From Sphingorhabdus sp. SMR4y (GTDB lineage Bacteria; Pseudomonadota; Alphaproteobacteria; Sphingomonadales; Sphingomonadaceae): 64,000 bases of DNA. The position numbers and the translations under genes are program-made. Below, piece by piece: positions 28,141-36,173 of the stretch. The notes beneath the pieces are model-generated. The model saw nothing but the letters and a program-made list of their open reading frames with translations, was not told the DNA's origin and made no database searches. Position 1 is the stretch's first letter; each line of letters starts with the position of its first letter. Location: positions 1,426,001 through 1,490,000 of the forward strand of contig NZ_CP022336.1 in assembly GCF_002218195.1 (NCBI RefSeq), read 5' to 3'.

Positions 28141-28558
28141 CTCTCTCTCCTGTTGATCGTCTCGTCGTGACAGGAGGATTTTTAGGGCCACTCGAACAAA
28201 TGGCGAAACCGGTATATTTCCTGACAGTCATCGAAGATATCGATCAGATTTAGGACGGCGCTGTTTCAGGCCTCCTGCCAAGCAGTGGAGATCGTGCTGG
28301 AGAAAGGGGTGTTCGGGCGCTTCTGGCGCACATCAAAAGAAGCCCGACGGCGGGTCGCTAAACCGCCGGACTTCTCCTGATTACCCTAAAAGGGTGGGAT
28401 ACGGCATCAGTTTCGTATTGAGTGAAACAGTTCATCAGATCGATGCCGCAAGATTCTGTTAACCGAATCTTTACCAAGCCCCTGTGACGACGATCACTGT
28501 ACAAAGGAAAAAGATCCGGGGTCGCCCCTGGCGACCACCCGGCATCCGTTGCGACGGG
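28141..28558. other. Intergenic region upstream of katG
   Basis: 418 bp holding the katG promoter and the 3' end of the downstream SDR transcript. An imperfect hairpin AGAAGCCCGACGGCGG…CCGCCGGACTTCT lies at about 28338-28376 without a T-run. No gene is recognised. Confidence 0.5.
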
Positions 28559-29455
28559 TCAGACCGTCCGTTTTGCGCGGTCTTTCTGATTCTGGCCCTG
28601 AATAGCCTGTTTGGCGGCATCCCACTGCTCATCGCCCCAGGCCAGCAACTGCGAGAAATTACCGCCGCCGGCAAGATAGCCGCCGCCATCGATCGCTATG
28701 GTCTGGCCGGTCATATATTCGACTCCGGGGCCCAGCAGGAAGGCGGCCAGATTGGCCAGCTCATGCATTTCGCCCGGTCTGTTGATCGGCGCACCGCTTT
28801 GCTTGCGTTCCTTGTCGCTGCCGGTCGGATTAAGCCGGCTCGACATGCCTTCGGTCGGGAACAGGCCCGGCGCAATGGCATTGAGGCGAATATTATGGCG
28901 CGCCCATTCCACCGCGAGGCTCTGGGTCATCACATTGATACCCGCTTTGGACATTGCGCTGGGCACAGTGAAGGCGCTGCCGTTCCACACCCAGGTGGTC
29001 AGGATCGAAACAACATTACCGCGGGTCCCGCCTTCGATCCAGCGTTTGCCGATATCATGGGTCATGTAGAATGTGCCGCGGAAGACAATATTGGCAATCG
29101 CATCAAACCCGCGGATCGACAGGTCTTCGGTGCGGGAGATGAAGTTGCCGGCGGCGTTGTTTATCAGGCCGGTCAACGGACCATGTTGCTGCCAGATGAT
29201 GTCATTCATTTCGCTGATCATCTCTGCGCTGCGGATATCACAGGGGTGCGGCACGACCTTGCCGCCATGTTTTTCGACCAGTTCTTCGGCTGTCGCCTTG
29301 CATACATCACCGCGCCGGCCGCAAATATGCACCTCGGCCCCCAATTTGAGCAGACCTTCGGCCATTTCCTTGCCGAGGCCGGTGCCGCCGCCGGTCACGA
29401 GAATGCGCTCGCCCGCCATCAGGTCGTCGCGGAACATGAGTTTGCTGCTATCCAT
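28559..29455 (-). CDS. SDR-family oxidoreductase, 2,4-dienoyl-CoA-reductase-like
   Basis: 298 residues. Cofactor loop TGGGTGLGKEMAEGLL near residues 21-36, NADPH-type CGRRGDVC after the second strand, and INNAAGNFISRTEDLS, a signature of dienoyl-CoA reductases. The usual Y-x3-K is replaced by S-x-x-x-K (PSAMSKAGINVM), also as in that family. Such enzymes reduce 2,4-dienoyl-CoA formed during oxidation of unsaturated fatty acids. The C-terminus after YLAGGGNFS is longer than in standard SDRs. It is a single gene with no close operon partner. Confidence 0.85.
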   Translation of the reverse strand: MDSSKLMFRDDLMAGERILVTGGGTGLGKEMAEGLLKLGAEVHICGRRGDVCKATAEELVEKHGGKVVPHPCDIRSAEMISEMNDIIWQQHGPLTGLINNAAGNFISRTEDLSIRGFDAIANIVFRGTFYMTHDIGKRWIEGGTRGNVVSILTTWVWNGSAFTVPSAMSKAGINVMTQSLAVEWARHNIRLNAIAPGLFPTEGMSSRLNPTGSDKERKQSGAPINRPGEMHELANLAAFLLGPGVEYMTGQTIAIDGGGYLAGGGNFSQLLAWGDEQWDAAKQAIQGQNQKDRAKRTV

Positions 29456-29602
29456 ATCATCCTGTCCTGTTTTTTGTTTATGGCGCTCATGCGAGATGAG
29501 TCACCCTAATCAGACTAGCAGTAATGATGCGGTAGCACAGGGGTCTGTCAGGACAGGTTCGGGCGACAACAGCACCCGCAAGGCGCGCGGTGGCCAGCAA
29601 CA

Positions 29603-29635
29603 AAAAAACGGGAGCTTATCCGAAGATAAGCTCCC
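29603..29635 (-). terminator. Strong Rho-independent terminator with no obvious gene upstream
   Basis: GGGAGCTTATC (29610-29620), loop CGAA, GATAAGCTCCC (29625-29635): a perfect 11-bp stem. On the minus strand it is followed by GTTTTTTTG (29609 down to 29601), a textbook terminator. The upstream minus-strand sequence has no recognisable protein gene. Confidence 0.88.
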
Positions 29636-30020
29636 GCTGCGCCTCTGTTGGGGCCGCTGTCCTCTTGCGATTTCAGCCGCCGCTTGTTTGGCGTCCGGCT
29701 TCCGGTCCAATCCGTTGATGGTTGGTGGTTTTCCACGGTTTGACTTGCGCCTCCCCGCTTCGGTTTCCAACCCGATACTGGTCCGGTCACCCGATGATCT
29801 TCGCTCGTCCTGCCTGTTCGGGCTTGCGCCGTCCCTTGCCGGACTGCATCCGATCACCGACCGAGAGATCATTTTCCTTTTCTTGCGAAAAACAAATTGG
29901 TCGTCTCGACCATCTTCCGGTTCCCGGGCTGTCCTGCGGGTCATTGCTGACTGGTCGCTGGTTCGTCCGATTGCCTTCCGATGACTGATATATGACTCTT
30001 TGTCCCGAGTCGCTCCTAGC
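29603..30020 (-). ncRNA. Candidate non-coding RNA ending at the 29.6-kb terminator
   Basis: About 400 bp on the minus strand leads into the terminator. The frames in it are rich in Arg, Ser and Pro, run through the terminator and resemble no family I know. Several local hairpins are visible, for example TGGTC-GAGAC-GACCA. I compared it by eye with the conserved words of RNase P RNA, tmRNA (including the permuted alphaproteobacterial form and its tag), SRP RNA and 6S RNA and found none. The 5' end is a guess based on a CATAAT box near 30027. It may instead be a long 3' leader or an unrecognised gene. Confidence 0.3.
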
Positions 30021-30136
30021 GGATTATGACAAGTTATCCACAGCACCAGCATTCAGCGGTGGAAAACTCCTGCCGCAATGGTGGACAAAAGTGGAAAGCG
30101 GGGTTTTTTGTGGAATTGCCGCAAAAATCGTCCGCT

Positions 30137-30180
30137 GGTCCGGCCTTTCACTCGGGAGGGGGTGGTGAAAGGACCGGACC
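30137..30180 (-). terminator. Long hairpin downstream of the 24-codon ORF
   Basis: GGTCCGGCCTTTCAC (30137-30151) pairs with GTGAAAGGACCGGACC (30165-30180), a 15-bp stem with one bulged base and a 13-nt loop. On the minus strand it is followed within about 8 bases by GATTTTTG, so it may end the small-ORF transcript. A weaker palindrome AATCCCGG…CCGGGATT lies just before it (about 30190-30230). Confidence 0.55.
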
Positions 30181-30245
30181 GTTGGACCAATCCCGGCGCC
30201 TGTTTTGGGAGGAGGATGCGGCGGCCGGGATTGTAACTTCTTGCC

Positions 30246-30320
30246 TCAGACCTGAACCGTCGAGAACAGCACGATGCTGCTGACGGAAAGGGCGGCGACA
30301 ATATTGAAAAGCGTTTTCAT
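30246..30320 (-). CDS. Small hydrophobic protein, 24 residues
   Basis: A 24-codon frame starting at ATG 30320 behind GGAGAAAATCC, a good ribosome-binding site, and ending TGA. The product, MKTLFNIVAALSVSSIVLFS followed by TVQV, has one basic residue and a single hydrophobic stretch long enough to span or insert in the membrane. It is followed by a strong hairpin. I do not recognise the protein. The combination of start signal, membrane-type sequence and terminator supports translation, but the frame is short enough to occur by chance. Confidence 0.5.
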   Translation of the reverse strand: MKTLFNIVAALSVSSIVLFSTVQV

Positions 30321-30496
30321 GGATTTTCTCCTTATTACAAACGCCTGACAAACATCTCTTTTCCTGCGTAACTTACAGGCTGCAAATGGTCTCATCGCCA
30401 TTAGGTTTCAATTGAAAATGGAGAATTATCTGTTGCGCGTTTTGCAACTGCCAAAATGCCCTCCGAATTCCCTGAATATCAATTAGACATCTGAAT

Positions 30497-31186
30497 TTAC
30501 TTGAAAATACCCTTCAGCAGCTTCTTGCCCTTGTCCAGCGGTTCGCTGCGAAACTTGGCTTCTTCCTTGCCGATATAAGTAAAGATGCCGTCCATCGTCT
30601 GGTCGGTGACGCTATCGGTGAGGCCTTCACGCGAAATATTCGCGCCGCCCAGTCGGGCCAGCGATGACACGGACCCGAGCTTCTCGACCTGCTGGTAGGC
30701 GCCCAGTTCCGTCAGTGCTTTTTCGACCAGCGGACGCACCTTTGTCGCCAGCTCTTCCCCGGAAGTGCGCCGCAGATAATCGGAGCCGGCCGCATTGCCC
30801 CCGGTTACAATACCGACACCGTCCTGAAGCGTGAGATTATCGATCGCCGAGCGGAACAGCGGCTTGGCTTCGAGGGCCGCCCGGCCGGCAGCATCATTGA
30901 GCGTTTTGGTGATGTCCCTGGTCAGCCCCGCCTTGCTGGTGAAGCGCAAGATATCGGTGGCCTTTTTCAGCGGACCGGGCAGCAGCACCCGCACCGCCTT
31001 GTCGGCATAGAAAGCGCCCGGCTGGGCCAGCTTGTCCAGCGCATTGTCGGATGCATCGCCCAACAGGCTTTTCACGCCGGTGGATTGCGCCGCCGCCGGT
31101 GTCGCCGCCAAGCCGATCATGGCTAGCGGCGCTGTCGCCAGCGCGAAAGACGCTATTATTTTTGTCGAGGTTTTTCCGTGACGCAT
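30497..31186 (-). CDS. DUF4197 domain-containing protein, exported
   Basis: About 229 residues. A signal peptide (FALATAPLAMIGLAATPAAAQ) precedes a helical domain with AVRVLLPGPLKKATDILR, DYLRRTSGEELATKVRPLV and DQTMDGIFTYIGKEEAKFR, the conserved words of DUF4197 as I know it. The family is widespread in proteobacteria with no agreed function; export to the periplasm is predicted from the signal. ATG 31186 with AGGAG upstream is preferred to the longer frame from 31219. It is separate from the lipoprotein gene upstream by 111 bp. Confidence 0.85.
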   Translation of the reverse strand: MRHGKTSTKIIASFALATAPLAMIGLAATPAAAQSTGVKSLLGDASDNALDKLAQPGAFYADKAVRVLLPGPLKKATDILRFTSKAGLTRDITKTLNDAAGRAALEAKPLFRSAIDNLTLQDGVGIVTGGNAAGSDYLRRTSGEELATKVRPLVEKALTELGAYQQVEKLGSVSSLARLGGANISREGLTDSVTDQTMDGIFTYIGKEEAKFRSEPLDKGKKLLKGIFK

Positions 31187-31297
31187 GACCGTTGCTCCTG
31201 TCTTGTTCCAGGCGATCATAGCATAGTTCGGTGGCCACCCCCTGAATGATCAGACCAGCAGGGGTAAAATCATGCAAAGCCGGGAACGATGGCAAGT

Positions 31298-31816
31298 CTA
31301 TTTGCGTTCGGAAAACTCGAGTATGCCCTTGCTTTCCTCGCCGGACACTTCGGTCAGAGCCAGCGAAAACGGATCGCCCTCATCATTGCGCCCCGACAGA
31401 CTGGTGCCGTCCCTGACGACCTTGAAATCGTTGCCGGTCAACTGTTTTTCATACCAGTCGGCCAATGCATTTGCTCCGACGGGAGCCTTGAAGCCGATCT
31501 GGACCTTGCCACCCTGCCCGTCCTTGTCTTCGATATTGAAACTGGTGACGTGACTGCCGGGATAGAGGTCTACGTCGTTCATGTCGAAATCATCGCTGTC
31601 GAGCGTGATCGAAGGCAAATCGACTTCCATCGAGAAGCCCTCGGCCTTGATAGAGAATTTGCTGTTATCGCCGTCACCGCCGATTTTGATCTTCTCGCTG
31701 TCGGACTTGTCCTCGTCGCTGAAGTCTATCGAAACCGAGGATTCATCATCGACCTTGCTGCAAGCGGACAAGCCGAGCGGCAAAGCGGCCAATAGTATCA
31801 GATATTTCGTCGACAT
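31298..31816 (-). CDS. Lipoprotein of unknown function
   Basis: 172 residues. The N-terminus MSTKYLILLAALPLGLSACS carries a lipobox (LSAC, Cys19), so the mature protein is lipid-anchored. The rest is acidic at first (DFSDEDKSDSEK, repeated SITLDSDDFDMNDVD) and ends in a compact domain with GFKAPVGANALADWYEKQLT, reminiscent of small secreted domains with a DWYEKQL helix. I do not recognise a named family. ATG 31816 follows GGAGGAAAAATC; that ribosome-binding site is part of a perfect 14-bp hairpin (31825-31860). It follows the SDR gene on the same strand by 71 bp. Confidence 0.75.
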   Translation of the reverse strand: MSTKYLILLAALPLGLSACSKVDDESSVSIDFSDEDKSDSEKIKIGGDGDNSKFSIKAEGFSMEVDLPSITLDSDDFDMNDVDLYPGSHVTSFNIEDKDGQGGKVQIGFKAPVGANALADWYEKQLTGNDFKVVRDGTSLSGRNDEGDPFSLALTEVSGEESKGILEFSERK

Positions 31817-31824
31817 GATTTTTC

Positions 31825-31860
31825 CTCCAAGCTGTATTGTCACAATAATACAGCTTGGAG
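31825..31860 (-). promoter_or_regulatory. Perfect 14-bp inverted repeat covering the lipoprotein ribosome-binding site
   Basis: CTCCAAGCTGTATT (31825-31838), 8-nt loop, AATACAGCTTGGAG (31847-31860). In the minus-strand mRNA the 3' arm ends in TTGGAG, directly continued by GAAAAATC-ATG, so the Shine-Dalgarno GGAGG is mostly paired in the stem. It could block translation, act as an intercistronic processing or pausing hairpin, or be a DNA operator. There is no U-run, so it is not a standard terminator. Confidence 0.6.
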
Positions 31861-31887
31861 TTTAGTTGGTCAAGCAGCAAAGCCGGG

Positions 31888-32679
31888 TCAGCCGTCGATC
31901 GAGGCCCCCGGATTGGCGGCATTCACGATGCCGCCATCTACGGGGATAGTGGTCCCGATGACATAATCGCCGGCCGAACTTGCCAGAAATACAGCGGCGG
32001 ATGCCATATCTTCCGGCCGTCCGATACGCTTGGCCGGAATGCCTTTCTCGACAGAATCTTCGTGGTCGCGGGCCGCCTTGTTCATGGTCGAGGCAAAAGC
32101 GCCAGGCGCAATTCCGGTCATGATGATGTCTTCCTGCACCAGTTTCGAAGCCATTTTGCGAGTCAAGTGGATGACCGCAGCTTTCGAAGCCTGATAGCTG
32201 TAGGTTTCCCAGGGATTCACCTTCAGACCGTCAACCGATGCAATATTGATAACCTTGGCGGGCTGCTCGAAACTGGCGGCCGCTTTCAATTGCGGGTGCA
32301 GGGCCTGGGTCAGGAAGAACAGGCCTTTGACATTGGTGTCCATGACCTTGTCCCAGCCGGATTCAGGAAAATCGACATATTCCGCGCCCCATGCGACGCC
32401 GGCATTGTTGACCAGTATGTCGAGCTTCTCTTCCCGCGACGCGATTTCTGCGGCCAGCGCCTTGCAGCCTTCATAGGTCGAAATATCACCCTGAATATAG
32501 ATGCAATTCTCGCCGAATTCAGCAGCAGCAGCTTCGCCCTGATCTGCCTTGCGACCGGAAATATAGACCTTCGCACCCTGCGCCAGAAATCCTTCCGTTA
32601 TCATCGCGCCGATACCCCGCTGGCCGCCGGTAACGAGAGCAACACGGCCTTCGAGCGAGAAGAGTTTGTTAAAATCCAT
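31888..32679 (-). CDS. SDR-family NAD(P)-dependent oxidoreductase
   Basis: About 263 residues. TGGQRGIGAMITEGFL cofactor loop, ISGRKADQGE after the second strand (Arg favours NADP), LVNNAGVAWGAEY, the catalytic Ser in INIASVDGLK and the Y-x3-K pair in YSYQASKAAVIHL. The long insert before the active site, EQPAKVINIAS, is typical of SDRs acting on acyl-CoA or polyol substrates. Stop of the upstream acyl-CoA dehydrogenase and the AAGGA of this gene overlap; I choose ATG 32679, ATG 32685 being too close to the site. It likely oxidises a 3-hydroxyacyl-CoA made by the two dehydrogenases upstream, which is inference. Confidence 0.87.
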   Translation of the reverse strand: MDFNKLFSLEGRVALVTGGQRGIGAMITEGFLAQGAKVYISGRKADQGEAAAAEFGENCIYIQGDISTYEGCKALAAEIASREEKLDILVNNAGVAWGAEYVDFPESGWDKVMDTNVKGLFFLTQALHPQLKAAASFEQPAKVINIASVDGLKVNPWETYSYQASKAAVIHLTRKMASKLVQEDIIMTGIAPGAFASTMNKAARDHEDSVEKGIPAKRIGRPEDMASAAVFLASSAGDYVIGTTIPVDGGIVNAANPGASIDG

Positions 32680-32691
32680 TGTCATTGTTCC

Positions 32692-33828
32692 TTAATAGCC
32701 GTGCATTTCGGCAACCAGATTGGTGTGATAATTGGCATCACCCATGAATTCCTGCAGCGCGCGGTCGCGCTTCATGTAGAGGCCGATATCATATTCGTCG
32801 GTCATCCCGACGCCGCCATGCATCTGCACGCCTTCCTTGACCGAAAGCGCTGTTGCCCTGCCCGCCTTGGCCTTGGCCACGGACACCATCAGCTCCGCCC
32901 TGGACGATCCTTCGTCGAGCATCTGCTGGGCTTTCAAAACGGCAGCGCGGGCAATTTCCATCTCGCTGTACAGATGCGCCATGCGATGCTGCAAAGCCTG
33001 GAATGAACCGATCAGTTCGCCGAACTGCTTGCGGCCCTTGATATAGTCGACGGTGATATCCATCGATCCCGCGCCCACACCAAGCGTTTCAGCGGCTGCG
33101 CCAGCGCGACCGGCGTTCAGCAAACGGCGGAGCACGGTGTCACCATCGTCCACTTCGCCAATCACCGCATCGGCATCGACCGTTACCCCGTCAAACTGCA
33201 CATGCGCCGCCATCGCGCTGTCGACCAGCCGCGCACTGTCCCGCGAAACGCCCGCTGCATTGGCATCAACCGCGAACAGCGTCAGCCCCTTGTCGTCGCC
33301 AGCCTTGCCGCTGGTCCGGGCCGCAACGATCAGCATATCGGCTGATCCGCCCTGCACCACAAATTGCTTTTTCCCGTCGAGTTTGAAACCATTGCCCTCG
33401 CGGGTTGCGGCCATGCCGATCTGGTCGGGCCGATGCTTGGCACCTTCGTCAATCGCCAGGCCGAGAACGGTTTCACCCGCCAGGATGCCCGGGAAATATT
33501 GGTCGCGCAGCGCCTTGCCGCCAGCATTAAGCGCTTCCACGCCGGCGACCGCGGTGGTCAGAAAGGGCGAAGGCGTGAGGTTGCGGCCGATTTCCTCGAG
33601 CACGGTGCCCGCCTCGACATGGCCGAGACCAAGACCGCCCTCGTCTTCGCCAATCAATATGCCGGTAAAGCCCATTTCGGCAAACTGCTTCCACAGGGCG
33701 TGGGAGAAACCATCCTTGCACTGCTTATCCCGAAATTCGCGCAAGTGCGAAACCGGCGCCTCGCCTTTCATGAATTCGGCTGCACTGTCGTGGAGCATCT
33801 GCTGATCTTCGTTCAAATAAAGCGGCAT
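32692..33828 (-). CDS. Acyl-CoA dehydrogenase family protein, possible non-catalytic subunit
   Basis: 378 residues with the full ACAD fold (QMLHDSAAEFM, DEGGLGLGHVEAGTVLEEIG, QMHGGVGMTDEYDIGLYMKR). The usual catalytic Glu positions are not occupied: the late site reads RALQEFMGDANYHTN instead of EGT, and the alternative helix site reads NAGRAGAAAE instead of ER. Paired ACAD genes in which only one subunit keeps the Glu form alpha2beta2 enzymes in steroid and side-chain oxidation. The companion (33910-35106) keeps EGGTSEV. A heteromeric enzyme is therefore suggested. The two genes are 81 bp apart. Confidence 0.88.
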   Translation of the reverse strand: MPLYLNEDQQMLHDSAAEFMKGEAPVSHLREFRDKQCKDGFSHALWKQFAEMGFTGILIGEDEGGLGLGHVEAGTVLEEIGRNLTPSPFLTTAVAGVEALNAGGKALRDQYFPGILAGETVLGLAIDEGAKHRPDQIGMAATREGNGFKLDGKKQFVVQGGSADMLIVAARTSGKAGDDKGLTLFAVDANAAGVSRDSARLVDSAMAAHVQFDGVTVDADAVIGEVDDGDTVLRRLLNAGRAGAAAETLGVGAGSMDITVDYIKGRKQFGELIGSFQALQHRMAHLYSEMEIARAAVLKAQQMLDEGSSRAELMVSVAKAKAGRATALSVKEGVQMHGGVGMTDEYDIGLYMKRDRALQEFMGDANYHTNLVAEMHGY

Positions 33829-33909
33829 GTTCTAGTCCTTATCTTAATCTGTCGTGCGAGCGCACTCGCAAAGCCGTCCCGCGGGAACGGCGGTTAGGCG
33901 GGGATGCCG

Positions 33910-35106
33910 CTAGGCGCCCGGCAGTCGCAAAATCTGCTTGGAGATGACGTTCAGCATGACTTCGCTGGTGCCGCCCTCGATACTGTTCGCCTTGGTCCGC
34001 AACCAGCTGCGCGCGGTCATCCCGCCATTGCTTGCATCGCTTTCCCATTCCAGCACTTCGCTGCCGCCAGCCGCCATGATCAGCTCGTGCCGACGCTTGT
34101 TGATTTCGGTGCCGGCATATTTCATCATATTGGGCTGCGCCGGATGGCACAGACCGGCCTTGAACGTATCGCCGAATCGTTCCGCCATGGCGCGGAAGGC
34201 CAGAACCTCGATATCCATCTCGGCCATTTGCGCGCGCAGCATCGGATCGTCGAGACGACCCATTTCATCACGGCCCACCTGATCGGCGAATTTGGCGCCG
34301 AGTGATGTTGCGCCTTCCGAACCGCCGCCGGAAATCATGCTGCGCTCGTGGCCCAGCAGATATTTGGCGACGTCCCAGCCCTTGTTGACTTCATAGACGA
34401 CCGACGAAACGCCCTCGCCATATTCTTTCGGCACTTTGACATCATCGAAAAATGTCTCGCAGAAAGCGGACTGACCGGAGATCAGTACGATAGGCTTGGT
34501 GGTTACGCCCTCGCTGGCCATGTCGAACAGCATGAAGGAGATGCCCTTGTGCTTTTCATTCTTGTCGGTGCGGGTGAGGCAGAAGATCCAGTCGGCCTTG
34601 TCGGCATAGCTGGTCCAGATTTTCTGTCCGTTGATCAGGAAATGATCGCCCTTGTCGACCGCGCTGGTTTGCAACGAGGCGAGATCGGAACCGGAACCCG
34701 GTTCGGAATAGCCCTGGCACCAGCGGATTTCACCGCGTGCAATCGGTGGCAGGAAATGCTTCTTTTGCGCTTCGGTACCGAAATGCAGCAATGCGGGGCC
34801 AAGCATCCAGATGCCGAAGCTCGACAGCGGTGACCGGCATTTGAGCCGGGCCATTTCCTGGCCGAGTATTTTTGTTTCCGCACGGGACAGTCCGCCACCG
34901 CCATATTCCTTCGGCCAGTCGGGCACGGTCCAGCCCTTGGCCGCCATGACATCCAGCCATTCCTTCTGGCCCGGCTTGAACGTCGCATTGCGCCCGCCCC
35001 AGACGGCATCATCTTCGCCCGTCATCGGCTCGCGCATTTCCGGCGGACAATTGGCTTCGAGCCATGCGGCGGTCTCCGCGCGAAATTTTTCCAGATCGGA
35101 CATCAC
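33910..35106 (-). CDS. Acyl-CoA dehydrogenase family protein, likely catalytic subunit
   Basis: 398 residues. PDWPKEYGGGGLSRAE, QGYSEPGSGSDLASLQT (FAD/substrate loop), INGQKIWTSYADKADW and the late NSIEGGTSEVMLNVISKQIL with the putative catalytic Glu. It resembles the larger subunit of heterotetrameric acyl-CoA dehydrogenases for bulky CoA thioesters. First gene of a minus-strand operon with a second ACAD, an SDR and a lipoprotein. An 18-bp palindrome lies just upstream of its AAGGAAA ribosome-binding site and may be its operator. Confidence 0.9.
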   Translation of the reverse strand: MMSDLEKFRAETAAWLEANCPPEMREPMTGEDDAVWGGRNATFKPGQKEWLDVMAAKGWTVPDWPKEYGGGGLSRAETKILGQEMARLKCRSPLSSFGIWMLGPALLHFGTEAQKKHFLPPIARGEIRWCQGYSEPGSGSDLASLQTSAVDKGDHFLINGQKIWTSYADKADWIFCLTRTDKNEKHKGISFMLFDMASEGVTTKPIVLISGQSAFCETFFDDVKVPKEYGEGVSSVVYEVNKGWDVAKYLLGHERSMISGGGSEGATSLGAKFADQVGRDEMGRLDDPMLRAQMAEMDIEVLAFRAMAERFGDTFKAGLCHPAQPNMMKYAGTEINKRRHELIMAAGGSEVLEWESDASNGGMTARSWLRTKANSIEGGTSEVMLNVISKQILRLPGA

Positions 35107-35115
35107 GATTTTCCT

Positions 35116-35133
35116 TTTAATTGAGCAATTAAA
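35116..35133. promoter_or_regulatory. 18-bp palindrome upstream of the ACAD operon, candidate operator
   Basis: TTTAATTG-AG-CAATTAAA, a perfect 8-bp inverted repeat with a 2-bp spacer, 10 bp upstream of the ACAD start codon and in the divergent region facing the SDR-transporter operon. A related site, 13 of 18 identical, lies at 37669-37686. Suited to a TetR- or MarR-type dimer; no such gene is next to it. Confidence 0.5.
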
Positions 35134-35330
35134 GTTGGACTATCATAATTGCGTAGACCGATTCAATGATTCCCTTGGCCTGACGGCGAAAAAATATCGG
35201 AGCATCGGATGCAAGACTTGATAACCATAATCCGGCCTCGCGATTTCCGTAGCGGAAACGAAGGTCGGCGGCACAAGTGATTGACGCTCACACGCATCAT
35301 CGCTTTATTGCCGACAAAAAACGGGAGCGC

Positions 35331-36173
35331 ATGAGGATGAGATTCGAGGGCAAGACCGCCGTTATTACTGGCGGGTCATCGGGCATAGGACGCGGCAGCG
35401 TCGAACTTTTCCTCCGCGAAGGCGCCGCAGTCGTCATGGGTGATATCGACGAAGCAGAAGGCACCGCGATGATGTCCGCGCTGGGCGAGAATTTCCTGTT
35501 CAAGCCATGCGATGTCACGCAGGAAGCCGATATCAAGGCCCTGATGGACTACGCCGCCGAAGAGACCGGTGGCATCGATATTCTGTTCAACAATGCGGGT
35601 GCCGGCGGGCCACGCGCTCCGATCGACGAAATCAGCGGTGACGAGTGGGACTTCGCCATGGCGCTGCTCCTGAAATCCGTCGCCATGGGCATTCGCCATG
35701 CCGCACCCCACCTCAAGAAACGCGGTGGTGGCGCGATCGTCAACACCGCCTCTGTCTGCTCTTTCCAGGCCGGCTATGGCCCGACTGCCTATTCCACCGC
35801 CAAGGCGGGTGTATTGCATCTTACCAAGCTCGCCGCGGCCGAGCTTGCCCGCTATAATATTCGTGTGAACGCAATCTGCCCCGGCTTCATACAGACCAAT
35901 ATTTTCGCGGCCACAGTCGGCGCCGACAAGGAAGAGGCGCAGCAGATAAACGCCGTTCTGGGCCAGGCCGCGGCCAGCGCGCAGCCGGTCGCCCGCCCCG
36001 GGGTGCCCGCTGATATTGCCGAAGCAGCCGCCTATTTGGCATCCGATGCGGCGGGCTTTGTTACCGGCACCCATATTCTGGTGGATGGTGGCATGCTGGT
36101 CGGCACGCAAGGCAGCTGGGATCCGGAAGTGCCCGGCATGCTGGATTCCATTCTGCCGGACAATTTGCGTTGA
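35331..36173 (+). CDS. SDR-family NAD(P)-dependent oxidoreductase
   Basis: About 280 residues. TGGSSGIGRGSVELFL cofactor loop, GDIDEAEG after the second strand (Asp favours NAD), LFNNAGAGGPRAPI, Ser in VNTASVCSFQ and the Y-x3-K pair in YSTAKAGVLHL. The C-terminus past VDGGMLVGTQGSW is somewhat extended. An upstream frame opens at 35277, but ATG 35331 follows GGAG; ATG 35337 is an alternative. Its stop overlaps the TTG start of a GPH-type transporter by 3-4 bp, so substrate import and oxidation may be coupled. Confidence 0.86.
   Translation: MRMRFEGKTAVITGGSSGIGRGSVELFLREGAAVVMGDIDEAEGTAMMSALGENFLFKPCDVTQEADIKALMDYAAEETGGIDILFNNAGAGGPRAPIDEISGDEWDFAMALLLKSVAMGIRHAAPHLKKRGGGAIVNTASVCSFQAGYGPTAYSTAKAGVLHLTKLAAAELARYNIRVNAICPGFIQTNIFAATVGADKEEAQQINAVLGQAAASAQPVARPGVPADIAEAAAYLASDAAGFVTGTHILVDGGMLVGTQGSWDPEVPGMLDSILPDNLR

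Noticed and set aside
29603-30020. RNase P RNA or tmRNA
   Set aside because: The length fits, but the conserved core sequences and the tmRNA tag were not found on either strand.
30034-30042. Chromosomal replication origin
   Set aside because: One exact DnaA box only, no cluster and no typical neighbours.
29510-30052. 180-codon minus-strand frame
   Set aside because: It runs straight through a perfect terminator hairpin, is Arg/Ser/Pro rich and resembles no family; kept only as a candidate ncRNA region.
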